Positions 23,052 through 31,103 of a stretch of 39,151 bases of DNA are shown in pieces; position 1 is the stretch's first letter; each line of letters starts with the position of its first letter. The notes beneath the pieces are model-generated. The model ran no database searches and was not told where the DNA came from. It was given only the letters and a program-made list of their open reading frames with translations. Made by a program: the position numbers and the translations under genes. Source of the stretch: an uncultured Pseudomonadota bacterium (GTDB lineage: Bacteria; Myxococcota_A; UBA796; SXON01); assembly GCA_903885375.1 (NCBI GenBank), contig CAISIK010000038.1, positions 1-39,151 of the forward strand, given 5' to 3'.

Positions 23052-23866
23052 GTCGCTCCGCCGCCGGCATCGGCGCGCTCCTTGCGCTGATCGTGCTCGC
23101 GGGGCTCGCCGCGACCGCGCCCGACCACCTCACCGATGCCAACCGCGACCTCGCGTTCGCCGGGCCCGGGCTCGTGGGGCCGTTCGGGGCCGACGAGCTC
23201 GGCCGCTCGCTCCTGCAGTACGCCCAGCAGGGGGCCGGGGTCGTGCTCGGCCCGGCCATCGCGGCGGCGCTCGCGGTGGCGCTCCTCAGCACGGCGGGCG
23301 GGCTCCTCCGCTGCGCGGGCGACCGGCGGGTGGAAGCCGTCATCCAGGGCCTCGGCGAGGTGCTCGGTGCGCTCCCGCGCATGGTGGTGCTCCTCGTGTC
23401 GGCGCTGCTCATCCCCAGCACCGAGCGCGGGCTCCTGCCGCTGGCGCTCGTGTGGGCCGTGCTCGCGGCGCCCGGCGCCATCGACGAGGCCGCGGCCGTG
23501 GCCGAGCGGCTCGGCGGCGCCCGGTTCGTGGAGGCGCTGCGCGCACACGGGTTCTCACGCGCCCGGGTGTACCTGTACCACATCGTGCTCCTGAACCTGC
23601 GGCCGGTGGTGGTGCGCCAGGCCTCGGAGGTGCTCCTCCAGGTCACCTTCCTCGAGCTGGGCCTGTCCTACCTCGCCCGGCAGGACAACCAGTCGAGCTT
23701 CACGCACTCCGACAGCCTGAAGTCCTGGGCCGACCTCCTCTACATGGGGTACACCTCGATCGGGCTGGGGATGCCCACGGGGCACGCGCTGTGGCTCGGC
23801 CTCGGGCTCGTGGCGGTCGTCACCACGATGGCCAAGCTCACCACCACGCTGGTGAGGGCACGATGA
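23048..23866 (+). CDS. ABC transporter permease, DppC/OppC type
   Basis: A 272-residue permease starting at a GTG that overlaps the previous stop. The cytoplasmic EAA-like loop reads GARFVEALRAHGFSRARVYLYHIVLLNLRP, followed by VTFLELGLSYLA, typical of the DppC group. The N-terminal region is shorter than usual (one TM segment, then GPFGADELGRSLL, the usual GTDxLGRD position). Partner of the preceding permease. Confidence 0.9.
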   Translation: MSRSAAGIGALLALIVLAGLAATAPDHLTDANRDLAFAGPGLVGPFGADELGRSLLQYAQQGAGVVLGPAIAAALAVALLSTAGGLLRCAGDRRVEAVIQGLGEVLGALPRMVVLLVSALLIPSTERGLLPLALVWAVLAAPGAIDEAAAVAERLGGARFVEALRAHGFSRARVYLYHIVLLNLRPVVVRQASEVLLQVTFLELGLSYLARQDNQSSFTHSDSLKSWADLLYMGYTSIGLGMPTGHALWLGLGLVAVVTTMAKLTTTLVRAR

Positions 23867-24600
23867 GCGAGCGCGTTCGCCTGCGCGGTCTGAAGGTCCG
23901 CACCGCCGATCGGGTGCTGCTCGATGGCGTGGATGTGACGGTCTGGGCCGGCGAGGTCACCGCGCTCTGCGGCCCCTCGGGCGCGGGCAAGTCGCTCACC
24001 GCGCGCGCCTGCATGGGGGTCATCGACGTGGCGCCCGGCCTCTTCGGCGGCAGCCTGCACTTCCCCGAGCACGATGCGCGCGACTGGTACGCCGGCGTGG
24101 CGGGCTCCGGCGCCGCCGGCCACACCCGCCTCCTCCGCGAAACGGAGTCGCTGCGTGGCGGCTACCTCAGCTACTCCCCCCAGGCGGCGTCGAGCGCGCT
24201 CAACCCCGGCCGCACCATCGGCCGCCAGATGGAGATCGCGGTGGCGCGCCGCGTCACGGCGCCGGCTTCGCTGGGCGCCACCCTCCGCGACCTGCTCCAC
24301 GAGGTGGGACTGCCCCCCCGCGCGGCGGCGGCGCTCCCCGGCGAGCTCTCCGGCGGGCAATGCCAGCGGGCCGCGCTCGCCATCGCGATGGCGAGCGATC
24401 CCAAGGTGCTCATCGCCGACGAGCCCGAGACCGGCCTCGACCCCGTGCTCCGGCGCCAGGTGGTGGAGCTGCTCCTCTCCGTCGGCAAGGCCCACAACTG
24501 CGGCATCCTCCTCATCTCGCACCACGAGGACACGGTGGAGCGCATCGCCGAGCACGTGGTGCGCCTCACGCCGCCCTCGCGGCTGGAGGCTTCGGCATGA
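23863..24600 (+). CDS. ABC transporter ATP-binding protein, DppD/OppD-like
   Basis: A 245-residue nucleotide-binding subunit. Walker A GPSGAGKS (37-44), signature LSGGQ (162-166), Walker B VLIADEP (182-188), H-loop His220 (ISHHED). It is noticeably shorter than typical DppD (about 330) because it lacks the C-terminal oligopeptide/dipeptide extension. ATGA overlaps on both sides indicate coupled translation with the permease and the second ATPase. Confidence 0.9.
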   Translation: MSERVRLRGLKVRTADRVLLDGVDVTVWAGEVTALCGPSGAGKSLTARACMGVIDVAPGLFGGSLHFPEHDARDWYAGVAGSGAAGHTRLLRETESLRGGYLSYSPQAASSALNPGRTIGRQMEIAVARRVTAPASLGATLRDLLHEVGLPPRAAAALPGELSGGQCQRAALAIAMASDPKVLIADEPETGLDPVLRRQVVELLLSVGKAHNCGILLISHHEDTVERIAEHVVRLTPPSRLEASA

Positions 24601-25382
24601 GCGCCATCGTGGAAGTGAAGGGCGTGCACAAGCGCTACCGCGTGCCGGGTGCGTGGCCGTGGAGCCCGTGGCCGGAGGTGCATGCCGTGCGTGGGGTGGA
24701 CCTCACGGTGGGCTCGGGCGAGGTGGTGGCGCTCGTGGGCCAGTCGGGCAGCGGCAAGACGACGCTCGCGCGCATGGTGCTCGGCCTCGAGTCGGTCACC
24801 GAGGGCGAAATCTGGATCGAAGGCCAGCGGTGGGACACCCTCGCGGAGCCCGACCGTCAGGCCCGGCGGGTGCACTACCAGTACATCCCGCAGGATGCGA
24901 TGTCGGCGCTCGACCCGCAGCAGACCGTGATCGAGGCGATCACCGAGACGCTCCACGTCCTCGCCGGAAAGTCCACGGCCGAGGCCCAGTCGCTCGCGGC
25001 CGCCATGCTCGGCCGCCTCGGCCTCTCCCACCGACATGCGGCGCTGCCGCGCGAGCTGAGCGGCGGAGAGCAGCGCCGGGTCACGCTGGCGCGGGTCCTC
25101 TCGCTCTCGCCGCGCCTCGTGGTGGCCGACGAGCCTACCTCCGGGCTCGACCCGGAACGCCGCGCCGAGGTGCTCGAAGCGCTCGTGGGCAACCTCCCGC
25201 CCGGCACTGGATGTATTCTGGTGACGCACGACCTCGATGCGGCATTCCCCTATTGCCACCGCGCGGTGGTGATGCTCGAGGGGCAGGTCATCGAGGTCGT
25301 GGATCTCCGCAACGAAAGCGCCCAGCACCCCTACACGAAGTCCCTCCTCGATCCCTGGCACCACCTCGGAGCTTCCCCATGA
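24597..25382 (+). CDS. ABC transporter ATP-binding protein, DppF/OppF-like
   Basis: A 261-residue ATPase subunit pairing with the preceding one. Walker [10 protein letters not shown] (48-56), Q-loop [12 protein letters not shown], signature LSGGEQRR, Walker [15 protein letters not shown]-loop VTHD. The C-terminal HPYTKSLL is typical of the Opp/Dpp group. A Trp/Pro-rich insertion ([10 protein letters not shown]) precedes the first strand pair, as in DppF proteins with an added loop. ATGA overlaps both neighbours. Confidence 0.92.
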   Translation: MSAIVEVKGVHKRYRVPGAWPWSPWPEVHAVRGVDLTVGSGEVVALVGQSGSGKTTLARMVLGLESVTEGEIWIEGQRWDTLAEPDRQARRVHYQYIPQDAMSALDPQQTVIEAITETLHVLAGKSTAEAQSLAAAMLGRLGLSHRHAALPRELSGGEQRRVTLARVLSLSPRLVVADEPTSGLDPERRAEVLEALVGNLPPGTGCILVTHDLDAAFPYCHRAVVMLEGQVIEVVDLRNESAQHPYTKSLLDPWHHLGASP

Positions 25383-26611
25383 TCCGCACCCTCCTTCTGT
25401 GCGCGCTCGCCCTCTCTCCGCTCCTGGTCGGGACTGCCCATGCGGGCGATGTGGAGCGTGGCGAGCACGTTCGCATCTCGGAGGAGATGCGGAAGCTGGC
25501 CTCCCGCAACGCGTGGACGGCGGTGGAGGCGCAGTACCAGAAGCTGGAGGCCCTCGAGGCCAAGGGTGAAGTGCTCACCTACAACGAGAACAAGATGGGC
25601 GCCGAGGCCGCGCGCGCCATCGGCAACATCACCGGCTGCCGGAACCGCCTCCTGAAGGCGTCGCGGATCGAGGGCAAGCCCGAAGTGGTGGACTGGCTCG
25701 CGGAGATCGACGCCAGCTACGGCCCGCTGAAGGTCACCTTCGACCCCGACTTCGCGGGCGAGCGCACCCTCGTGCCCACCGAGCCGCCGTTCGCGCCCGA
25801 CCAGCGCGCCGCCATCGGCTGGGTGGCCACGTACATCACCGACCACGACTTCGATGGGGTGCTCCCGGCCGGCGAGTACACCGTCTCCGGCACCAAGGTG
25901 ATGGTGGCCGTGGGCGGGGCTCCGGCGGTGGTGAAGATCGAGCGGCGCCGCGAGGACAAGAAGAACCTCTTCCACTTCGCCTACGTGGGCCCGCGCGCCG
26001 ACCTCGGCGTGGCCGTGCTGTTTCCCTCCGAGAGCTTCGATGGTGTGATCACCGAGAGCGGCGCCCTGCAGCCCGAGGCCTTCGGCGGCGCGGGTGCGCG
26101 CCTCGGCGTAGGCCTCGAGATCGGCCTCTCCGAGAGCTTCGGGATCATCGGGCAGGTGGGCTACCACAACCTCTTCGGCGCCCCCGTGGTGGAAGACTCC
26201 GCGCCCGAGGAGTACACCGTCAACCCCAACTCCGTGCACATGGGGTACGGCTGGCTGGCCGCTTCCGTGCGCTTGGATGATCTCTGGTTCGCGGCGGGTC
26301 CCCTGTGGGGAATCGGAGTGGGCACGGTGACCGGCCTCGACCCCCAGTGCGTGAGCAGCGCCGCCTGCGCCGACCCCGAGGGGCAGGTGTTCAGCTCCAC
26401 CGCCCAGGCCGACTACCAGCAGTTGAGCGGCACGATCATGGCGGGCGGTGGCGCCGCCAGCGTGTCCTATGCCGTGGCCGACATCGGCCCCCTCCGCGGC
26501 GCCGTGAGCCTCGAAGGCGGCGCCCAGACCGACCTCGTTCGCCTGTACCCCTGGGTCCAGGCGGCCTTCACCATCGCCCCGTCGACCGACGGAGGGAAGA
26601 AGAAGAAATGA
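25379..26611 (+). CDS. Putative outer-membrane protein: helical N-domain, PEGA-like module, C-terminal barrel
   Basis: A 410-residue exported protein. Signal peptide [22 protein letters not shown]. Then a charged helical region (about 25-110; [30 protein letters not shown]), a PEGA-like strand region ([17 protein letters not shown]), and from about 200 onward alternating amphipathic strands ([28 protein letters not shown]) compatible with a small beta-barrel. It ends in a Lys run rather than the C-terminal aromatic usual for barrels. Translationally coupled to the ABC ATPase by ATGA. No specific family recognised. Confidence 0.7.
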   Translation: MIRTLLLCALALSPLLVGTAHAGDVERGEHVRISEEMRKLASRNAWTAVEAQYQKLEALEAKGEVLTYNENKMGAEAARAIGNITGCRNRLLKASRIEGKPEVVDWLAEIDASYGPLKVTFDPDFAGERTLVPTEPPFAPDQRAAIGWVATYITDHDFDGVLPAGEYTVSGTKVMVAVGGAPAVVKIERRREDKKNLFHFAYVGPRADLGVAVLFPSESFDGVITESGALQPEAFGGAGARLGVGLEIGLSESFGIIGQVGYHNLFGAPVVEDSAPEEYTVNPNSVHMGYGWLAASVRLDDLWFAAGPLWGIGVGTVTGLDPQCVSSAACADPEGQVFSSTAQADYQQLSGTIMAGGGAASVSYAVADIGPLRGAVSLEGGAQTDLVRLYPWVQAAFTIAPSTDGGKKKK

Positions 26612-27660
26612 TCACCGGAATGCTCGCTCTCCTCTCGCTCGCCCACGCGGTCGAGGTCACTTGGGTGGGTGGGGGCCACGGCTCCAACCCGCAGTTCTCC
26701 GCCGATGGCGGCTGGCTCGCCTTCGAGGTGAACAACAACTCCGACAAGGTCGACCTCTACGTCGTGAAGGTCTCCGCCGGTGCCCCCGGGGCGCCCACGA
26801 AGGTGGTCATCCCCGGCTCCTCGTCGAGCTTCTCGGCCAGCGGCGGCTTTGCGGCCGCGCCCGTGTGGCACCCGAAGCAGAGCATCCTCCTGTTCTCGGG
26901 CGCCAACTCCGGCGGCACCATGCGCCTCTACTTCCTCAGCGCGAGCAACCCCGCGCCGGCGGAGTACGTGAATGGCACGCTGGCGCCGGGCTCGCTCGCC
27001 TGGCCCGCCATCTCCCCCGACGGGGGCACGGTGGCCTTCACCACCAGCGCGAGCGGCGCGGGCGACGTGATGCTGTTCTCGCAGCAGACGAACAAGGTCA
27101 CGCCCGCCTTCCCGAGCACCAAGGAGTCCGAGAACGCGCCGACCTTCGGTCCCGACGGCAAGCGCCTCGTGTTCTCCCGCAAGAACTACGGCAGCGAGGA
27201 TGTGTTCACCATCACCGCCGGTGAAACCGCTGCCACCCCCGTGAAGGGCGCCACCGGCAACGGCGACCAGACGCGGCCCCGCATCGTCGGCTCCGACGTG
27301 GTGTACTTCACCAGCGAGCGGGGCGTAGGCCACTGGGATGTGGGCGTGGTGCCGGTTACCGGCGGCGACCGTCGCATCCTCGCAAAGGACGTACGGCTTC
27401 CCATCCGCACCACGCCGGCGCTCACGCCCGACGGCTCCGCGGTGCTCTACGGCAGCTCCGAGCCCGCCAAGGATGGCTCGGTGTACATCACCAAGCTCGA
27501 TGGCAGCAGCACCGCCGAGATCAAGACCGGCCTCGCGGCCGTCGGCGAGCCGGCGATGACCACGGCGGGCGGGCGCACCTACCTGTCGTTCACGGCGTTG
27601 CCCTCCTCTGGCAGCGACTGGCGCCAGCTCCACGTCATCGACGTGACCGGCAAGTTCTAG
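26608..27660 (+). CDS. TolB-like (PD40) beta-propeller exported protein, last gene of the operon
   Basis: A 350-residue protein with a very short leader ([14 protein letters not shown], no basic residue), then propeller blades of the WD40-like PD40 type: [73 protein letters not shown]. Probably periplasmic; TolB itself is an envelope scaffold, but Pal/Tol genes are not nearby. ATGA overlap with the preceding gene. Converges on the TorD-like gene with a 7-base gap. Confidence 0.82.
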   Translation: MITGMLALLSLAHAVEVTWVGGGHGSNPQFSADGGWLAFEVNNNSDKVDLYVVKVSAGAPGAPTKVVIPGSSSSFSASGGFAAAPVWHPKQSILLFSGANSGGTMRLYFLSASNPAPAEYVNGTLAPGSLAWPAISPDGGTVAFTTSASGAGDVMLFSQQTNKVTPAFPSTKESENAPTFGPDGKRLVFSRKNYGSEDVFTITAGETAATPVKGATGNGDQTRPRIVGSDVVYFTSERGVGHWDVGVVPVTGGDRRILAKDVRLPIRTTPALTPDGSAVLYGSSEPAKDGSVYITKLDGSSTAEIKTGLAAVGEPAMTTAGGRTYLSFTALPSSGSDWRQLHVIDVTGKF

Positions 27661-27667
27661 GCGGAGC

Positions 27668-28603
27668 TCAGTCCGGCTCTCTCGGACGGTGGGCATCGGC
27701 GAGGCGCGAGAAGACGCCGCGGGTGCCCCGGATCCGCTCGTGCCACGGCGCGGCGATCGGCGCGAGGGGGCCGGCGAGCGAGCGCCAGCTCTCGGTCCAG
27801 CCAGCCGCGATGGCTTCCAGCGCCCCGAACAGCTCGCTCAGCCGCTGGTAGTGGGCCGCCGACCGCATGAGCCCCTCCAGCAGGTCGGCCCGGGTGCCGA
27901 AGCCGGCGGGCAGCTCGTAGTCGCGGGCGAGCCCGACGAGGGTGGAGCGGGCGAAGCCGCCGCCGGCGAGCGCAGGCACGGCGAGGTGCTCCGCGATGGC
28001 GCGCAGGCCGGTCTGGGGAAGGTCGAGCAGCGCCGGCTGGGGCCGCAGCCGCGGGGAGGGGACGGGCCCGCCGAGGCTGGCCCGGTGCGCGATGGCGAGG
28101 TCGAGCGCGAGCTCGGCGGCCAGCTCGTACAGCGGCGCCGGCTCACCCGCGGCCCGCAGCGCCGCCACGCCGCCCGGGAGCCAGGCGAGGAGCCCATCGA
28201 GCGCCTCGCGTTCGAGGCCGCCCACGTCGGGCAGCCGGTGCCCATCGGCCTGCGCATCCACCACGGCGCCGCTCAGGAAGGCGAGGAAGGCGAGCTGGCT
28301 GCCAAGCGAGTCGGGCTCGGCGCCCACGGGGCGCCCGCACCGGGCGAGGAGGGCGGCGGCCTCGTCGGCCGGCGCGCCGCCCACGAGGCCATCCTCGCTC
28401 AGCCAGGCGCTGGCCCGGAGCGGCAGATCGAGCAGCACCACGCGGGTGTGCACCTCGGCGGCGAGATCGAGCGGCAGGTCGGCGAGGGCGCCGCGCGCCA
28501 GCGGCACCTCGCCCCAGGCGGCCGCCGACGTGGGGGTGAGGCCCCGCTGGAAGAGGTCGCCCAGGAGGGTGTAGGCGCGGCAACGGGCGAGGCTGGCGGA
28601 CAC
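27668..28603 (-). CDS. TorD/DmsD-like redox-enzyme maturation chaperone
   Basis: An approximately 311-residue all-helical protein with the TorD-family signature EPDSLGSQLAFLAFLSGAV near residues 105-125 and the common opening (ARCRAYTLLGDLFQRGL). TorD proteins bind the twin-arginine leaders of molybdoenzymes and help insert the cofactor. No molybdoenzyme gene is in the window. It is longer than typical TorD (about 200), so the C-terminal half may have another role. GTG at 28603 is preferred: TAGGCC lies five bases upstream. ATG at 28633 would start inside the divergent dioxygenase promoter and overlap its start codon. Confidence 0.68.
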   Translation of the reverse strand: MSASLARCRAYTLLGDLFQRGLTPTSAAAWGEVPLARGALADLPLDLAAEVHTRVVLLDLPLRASAWLSEDGLVGGAPADEAAALLARCGRPVGAEPDSLGSQLAFLAFLSGAVVDAQADGHRLPDVGGLEREALDGLLAWLPGGVAALRAAGEPAPLYELAAELALDLAIAHRASLGGPVPSPRLRPQPALLDLPQTGLRAIAEHLAVPALAGGGFARSTLVGLARDYELPAGFGTRADLLEGLMRSAAHYQRLSELFGALEAIAAGWTESWRSLAGPLAPIAAPWHERIRGTRGVFSRLADAHRPREPD

Positions 28604-28608
28604 GCGCT

Positions 28609-28626
28609 GGCCTATCCGGATACGAG
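28609..28626. promoter_or_regulatory. Shared divergent promoter centred on the palindrome TATCCGGATA
   Basis: TATCCGGATA (28613-28622) is a perfect palindrome. On the plus strand it yields GGATACGAG five bases before the dioxygenase ATG (28632). On the minus strand it yields GGATAGGCC five bases before the TorD-like GTG (28603). The two -10-like elements therefore overlap in one dyad, which would also suit a symmetrical regulator. Confidence 0.5.
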
Positions 28627-28631
28627 TCGAC

Positions 28632-29321
28632 ATGATCTTCCGCCAGCTCTTCGAGCCCCAGTCGAGCACCTACTGCTACCTGCTGGCCTGCGAGGAGGCG
28701 CGCGAGGCCGTGCTGATCGACCCCGTCGTGGAAGACGTGGAGCGCTACCTCACCCTGCTCGCCGAGCTGCAATTGAAGCTCGTCTGCACGCTCGACACCC
28801 ACGTACACGCCGATCACATCACCGGCGCCGCCGCCCTCCGCACCCGCCTCGGCAGCCGTTGCGCCGTGAACGGCGAGGTGGGTGTGACCGGGGTGGATGA
28901 ACCCCTCCGCGACGGTGCGCTGCTCGGCTGTGGGGGCCTGCGCATCCGCGTGATCGCCACCCCCGGGCACACCGACAGCTGCCTGTCCTTCCACGTGGAG
29001 GACCGCGTGTTCACCGGCGATGCCCTGCTCATCGGCGGCTGCGGGCGCACCGACTTCCAGCAGGGCAGCGCGGCGCGCCTCTACGAGAGCGTGACCCGGC
29101 GGCTGTTCACGCTGCCCCCCGACACGCTGGTCTTCCCCGCCCACGACTACAAGGGCCGCACGGTGAGCACCGTCCGCGAGGAGATGGCCACCAATCCGCG
29201 CCTCGGCGGCGGCCGCTCGCTGGCGGAGTTCGAGGCCATCATGGCCGGTCTGAACCTCGCCTACCCCAAGCAGATCGACCGCGCGCTCCCCGCCAACCTC
29301 CGGTGCGGCGCCCCGGCCTGA
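28632..29321 (+). CDS. ETHE1-type persulfide (sulfur) dioxygenase, metallo-beta-lactamase fold
   Basis: A 229-residue metallo-beta-lactamase-fold protein of the ETHE1 group. Motifs: THVHADH (56-62), His113 in TPGHT, FTGDALLIGGCGRTDFQQG with Asp130, and PAHDY with His171. In this family a mononuclear iron (two His and one Asp) oxidises glutathione persulfide to sulfite with O2. MIFRQLFEPQSSTY is the typical N-terminus, so the ATG is secure. It suggests sulfide or cysteine-derived persulfide removal, complementing the cysteine operon about 25 kb away. Divergent from the TorD-like gene. Confidence 0.9.
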   Translation: MIFRQLFEPQSSTYCYLLACEEAREAVLIDPVVEDVERYLTLLAELQLKLVCTLDTHVHADHITGAAALRTRLGSRCAVNGEVGVTGVDEPLRDGALLGCGGLRIRVIATPGHTDSCLSFHVEDRVFTGDALLIGGCGRTDFQQGSAARLYESVTRRLFTLPPDTLVFPAHDYKGRTVSTVREEMATNPRLGGGRSLAEFEAIMAGLNLAYPKQIDRALPANLRCGAPA

Positions 29322-29385
29322 GCGGCCTCGTGGTCTGCCCGGACCGGGCGACCGGGAGGGAGCGGCGGCGCCTGTTCAATGGGGC

Positions 29386-29391
29386 TACGAT
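29386..29391 (+). promoter_or_regulatory. Putative -10 element (TACGAT) for the second CotH gene
   Basis: GGCTACGAT ends nine bases before the ATG at 29401, without a Shine-Dalgarno sequence. Confidence 0.42.
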
Positions 29392-29400
29392 CGCAATTCC

Positions 29401-31077
29401 ATGATCCCCTTGCTCCTTCTGGCGTGCGCCCCGACCTCGAGCATCTCCCTGGGGGGAGGGGACAGCGCTGCTCCGCCACCCCAGGACACCGGCGAGGACA
29501 GCGCCGAGCCCCTGCCGGACCCCGATCCCGTCGAGGAGATCGGCCGCCCGGTGATGGCGCCGGCGGGCGGGGGCTTCGTGGATTCGGTCACGGTGGAGCT
29601 GGCCGTGGAAGGCGGCGTGGGCGACCTCGAGTACTGCCTCGCCCAGCCCGACGAGAACGGCTGCACCTACCAGGCCTACACCGCGCCGCTGTCGGTGGGC
29701 TCCTCCACCATCGTGCACGCGCGCGTCGTGAAGAGTGAGGAACTATCGGCGCCAATCGCGCACAGCTTCGTGTCGATCACCTCGGGCCTCGCGGCGGGCT
29801 TCTCCTCGAACCTGCCGGTGCTGCTGTTCTGGACGGACGGGGGCGAGCCCGACTCCACGAGCGACCAGGCGCTCGGCCTCACGATGCTCACCCCTCCCGA
29901 GGGCGGCACCGTTTCGCTACTCGATGCGGCCGAGTCGAGCGGGCGGTCGCGGCTGCACGTGCGGGGCTCTTCCAGCGCGGGCTTCGACAAGCATGCGTGG
30001 GACCTCGAGCTCTGGGATGCCGACACCGAGGAGGACCGCACCGAGCCCCTCACTGGCCTTCCCGCGGATGGCGACTGGGTGCTCTACGCCCCGTACTACT
30101 TCGACGAGGCCTTGATCCGGAACCCGCTGGCCTACACCATCAGCAGCCGCATCGGCCGCTACGCGCCGCGCACCCGGATGGTGGAGGTTTTCGTGGCCGA
30201 GCGGGGGCAGGCGCTCGGAAACGGCGCCTACGTAGGCGTGTACGTGCTCACCGAGGAGGTGGAGCGGGGCGTGGACCGCGTGAACATCACCGAGCTGCTA
30301 CCCGAGGATGTCGCGGCGCCCGAGGTCACCGGCGGCTACCTCTTCAAGGTGGACAGGCTGGCCGACGGGGAGCGGGGCTTCTCGGCGGGCACCGGGCGCG
30401 GCACCTGGGACTTCCAGCAGACCTTCGCGTGGGTGGAGCCCGCCGAGTCCGACGTGGCCCGCGTGCAGGAGAACTACCTCGCCGATGAGCTCGATGGCAT
30501 CGGCAACGCCCTGCTCGAGCCCGACTTCATCGACCCCGACAGCGGCCGCCGGTACGACGAGATCCTCGATGTGGACAGCTTCATCGACCACCACATCGTG
30601 AACCTCGTGATGAAGAACCCCGACGCGCTCCGCCTCAGCGCCTACATGTTCAAGGAGCGCGAGGGCCTCGTGCAAGCGGGCCCGGTGTGGGACTTCGACC
30701 GCGCCGCCGATTCGCTCGACTCCCGCTCCTTCGACCCCACCTGGTGGGACAACCAGAACGAAACCGGCGACTGCACCGACATGTGGGAGTTCGGTTGGTA
30801 CCCCGGCATGTTCGAGGATCCGGCGTTCGCCGACCGGTACTGGACGCGGTTCGCCGCTGTGCTCGATGGGGAGCTATCCGCGGAGAACCTGGACAGTCTC
30901 ATCGTGGAGCTGGCCGACGGGGTGGACGGCGCCGCCGCCCGCAACCAGGCCGTCTGGGGGGGCGCGGACTTCCGCTCCGAGGTGGAGGAGCTGCGCGGCT
31001 GGATGGCCGAGCGCCACGAATGGATGCGCGCGTGCATCGATGCCTACGAGGATCCGCGGCGCTGTCCGGGGCGGTAG
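29401..31077 (+). CDS. CotH-family kinase lipoprotein (short form)
   Basis: A 558-residue exported protein, leader MIPLLLLAC (Cys9), then a G/D/P/E-rich linker (DTGEDSAEPLPDPDP). A chitobiase C-terminal-like module (about 50-125) precedes the CotH domain (about 135-500): NPLAYTISSRIGRYAPRTRMVEVF, GAYVGVYVLTEEVERGVDR and GPVWDFDRAADS. It lacks the lamin-tail and C-terminal repeat modules of the CotH protein at 3210. Probable secretory kinase anchored outside the cytoplasmic membrane; substrate unknown. Confidence 0.87.
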   Translation: MIPLLLLACAPTSSISLGGGDSAAPPPQDTGEDSAEPLPDPDPVEEIGRPVMAPAGGGFVDSVTVELAVEGGVGDLEYCLAQPDENGCTYQAYTAPLSVGSSTIVHARVVKSEELSAPIAHSFVSITSGLAAGFSSNLPVLLFWTDGGEPDSTSDQALGLTMLTPPEGGTVSLLDAAESSGRSRLHVRGSSSAGFDKHAWDLELWDADTEEDRTEPLTGLPADGDWVLYAPYYFDEALIRNPLAYTISSRIGRYAPRTRMVEVFVAERGQALGNGAYVGVYVLTEEVERGVDRVNITELLPEDVAAPEVTGGYLFKVDRLADGERGFSAGTGRGTWDFQQTFAWVEPAESDVARVQENYLADELDGIGNALLEPDFIDPDSGRRYDEILDVDSFIDHHIVNLVMKNPDALRLSAYMFKEREGLVQAGPVWDFDRAADSLDSRSFDPTWWDNQNETGDCTDMWEFGWYPGMFEDPAFADRYWTRFAAVLDGELSAENLDSLIVELADGVDGAAARNQAVWGGADFRSEVEELRGWMAERHEWMRACIDAYEDPRRCPGR

Positions 31078-31091
31078 CGGCACCGGCTGGA

Positions 31092-31097
31092 TAGGCC
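31092..31097 (+). promoter_or_regulatory. Putative -10-like element (TAGGCC) for the APC permease
   Basis: GGATAGGCC ends six bases before the ATG at 31104, in the 26-base gap after the CotH gene. The same nonamer lies in front of the TorD-like gene. Confidence 0.35.
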
Positions 31098-31103
31098 GCG
31101 GGC

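Noticed and set aside
11866..27660. Apparent preference for GATGGC over GACGGC for Asp-Gly in parts of the window
   Set aside because: Both forms occur in the same genes (for example within the propeller lipoprotein), and I could not count them reliably by eye.
16426..27660. Possible match of the operon to the myxobacterial gliding (Glt/Agl) machinery because of TPR and barrel proteins
   Set aside because: No AglR/Q/S-type motor, GltG/J or MglA-like genes are present, and a Dpp-type importer is not part of that machinery.
28631..28634. Overlapping divergent ATG codons on CATG (dioxygenase at 28632 and TorD-like at 28633)
   Set aside because: The TorD-like protein aligns with its family from about 28603, where a GTG has the same TAGGCC spacing as other genes; the coincidence of ATGs is probably accidental.
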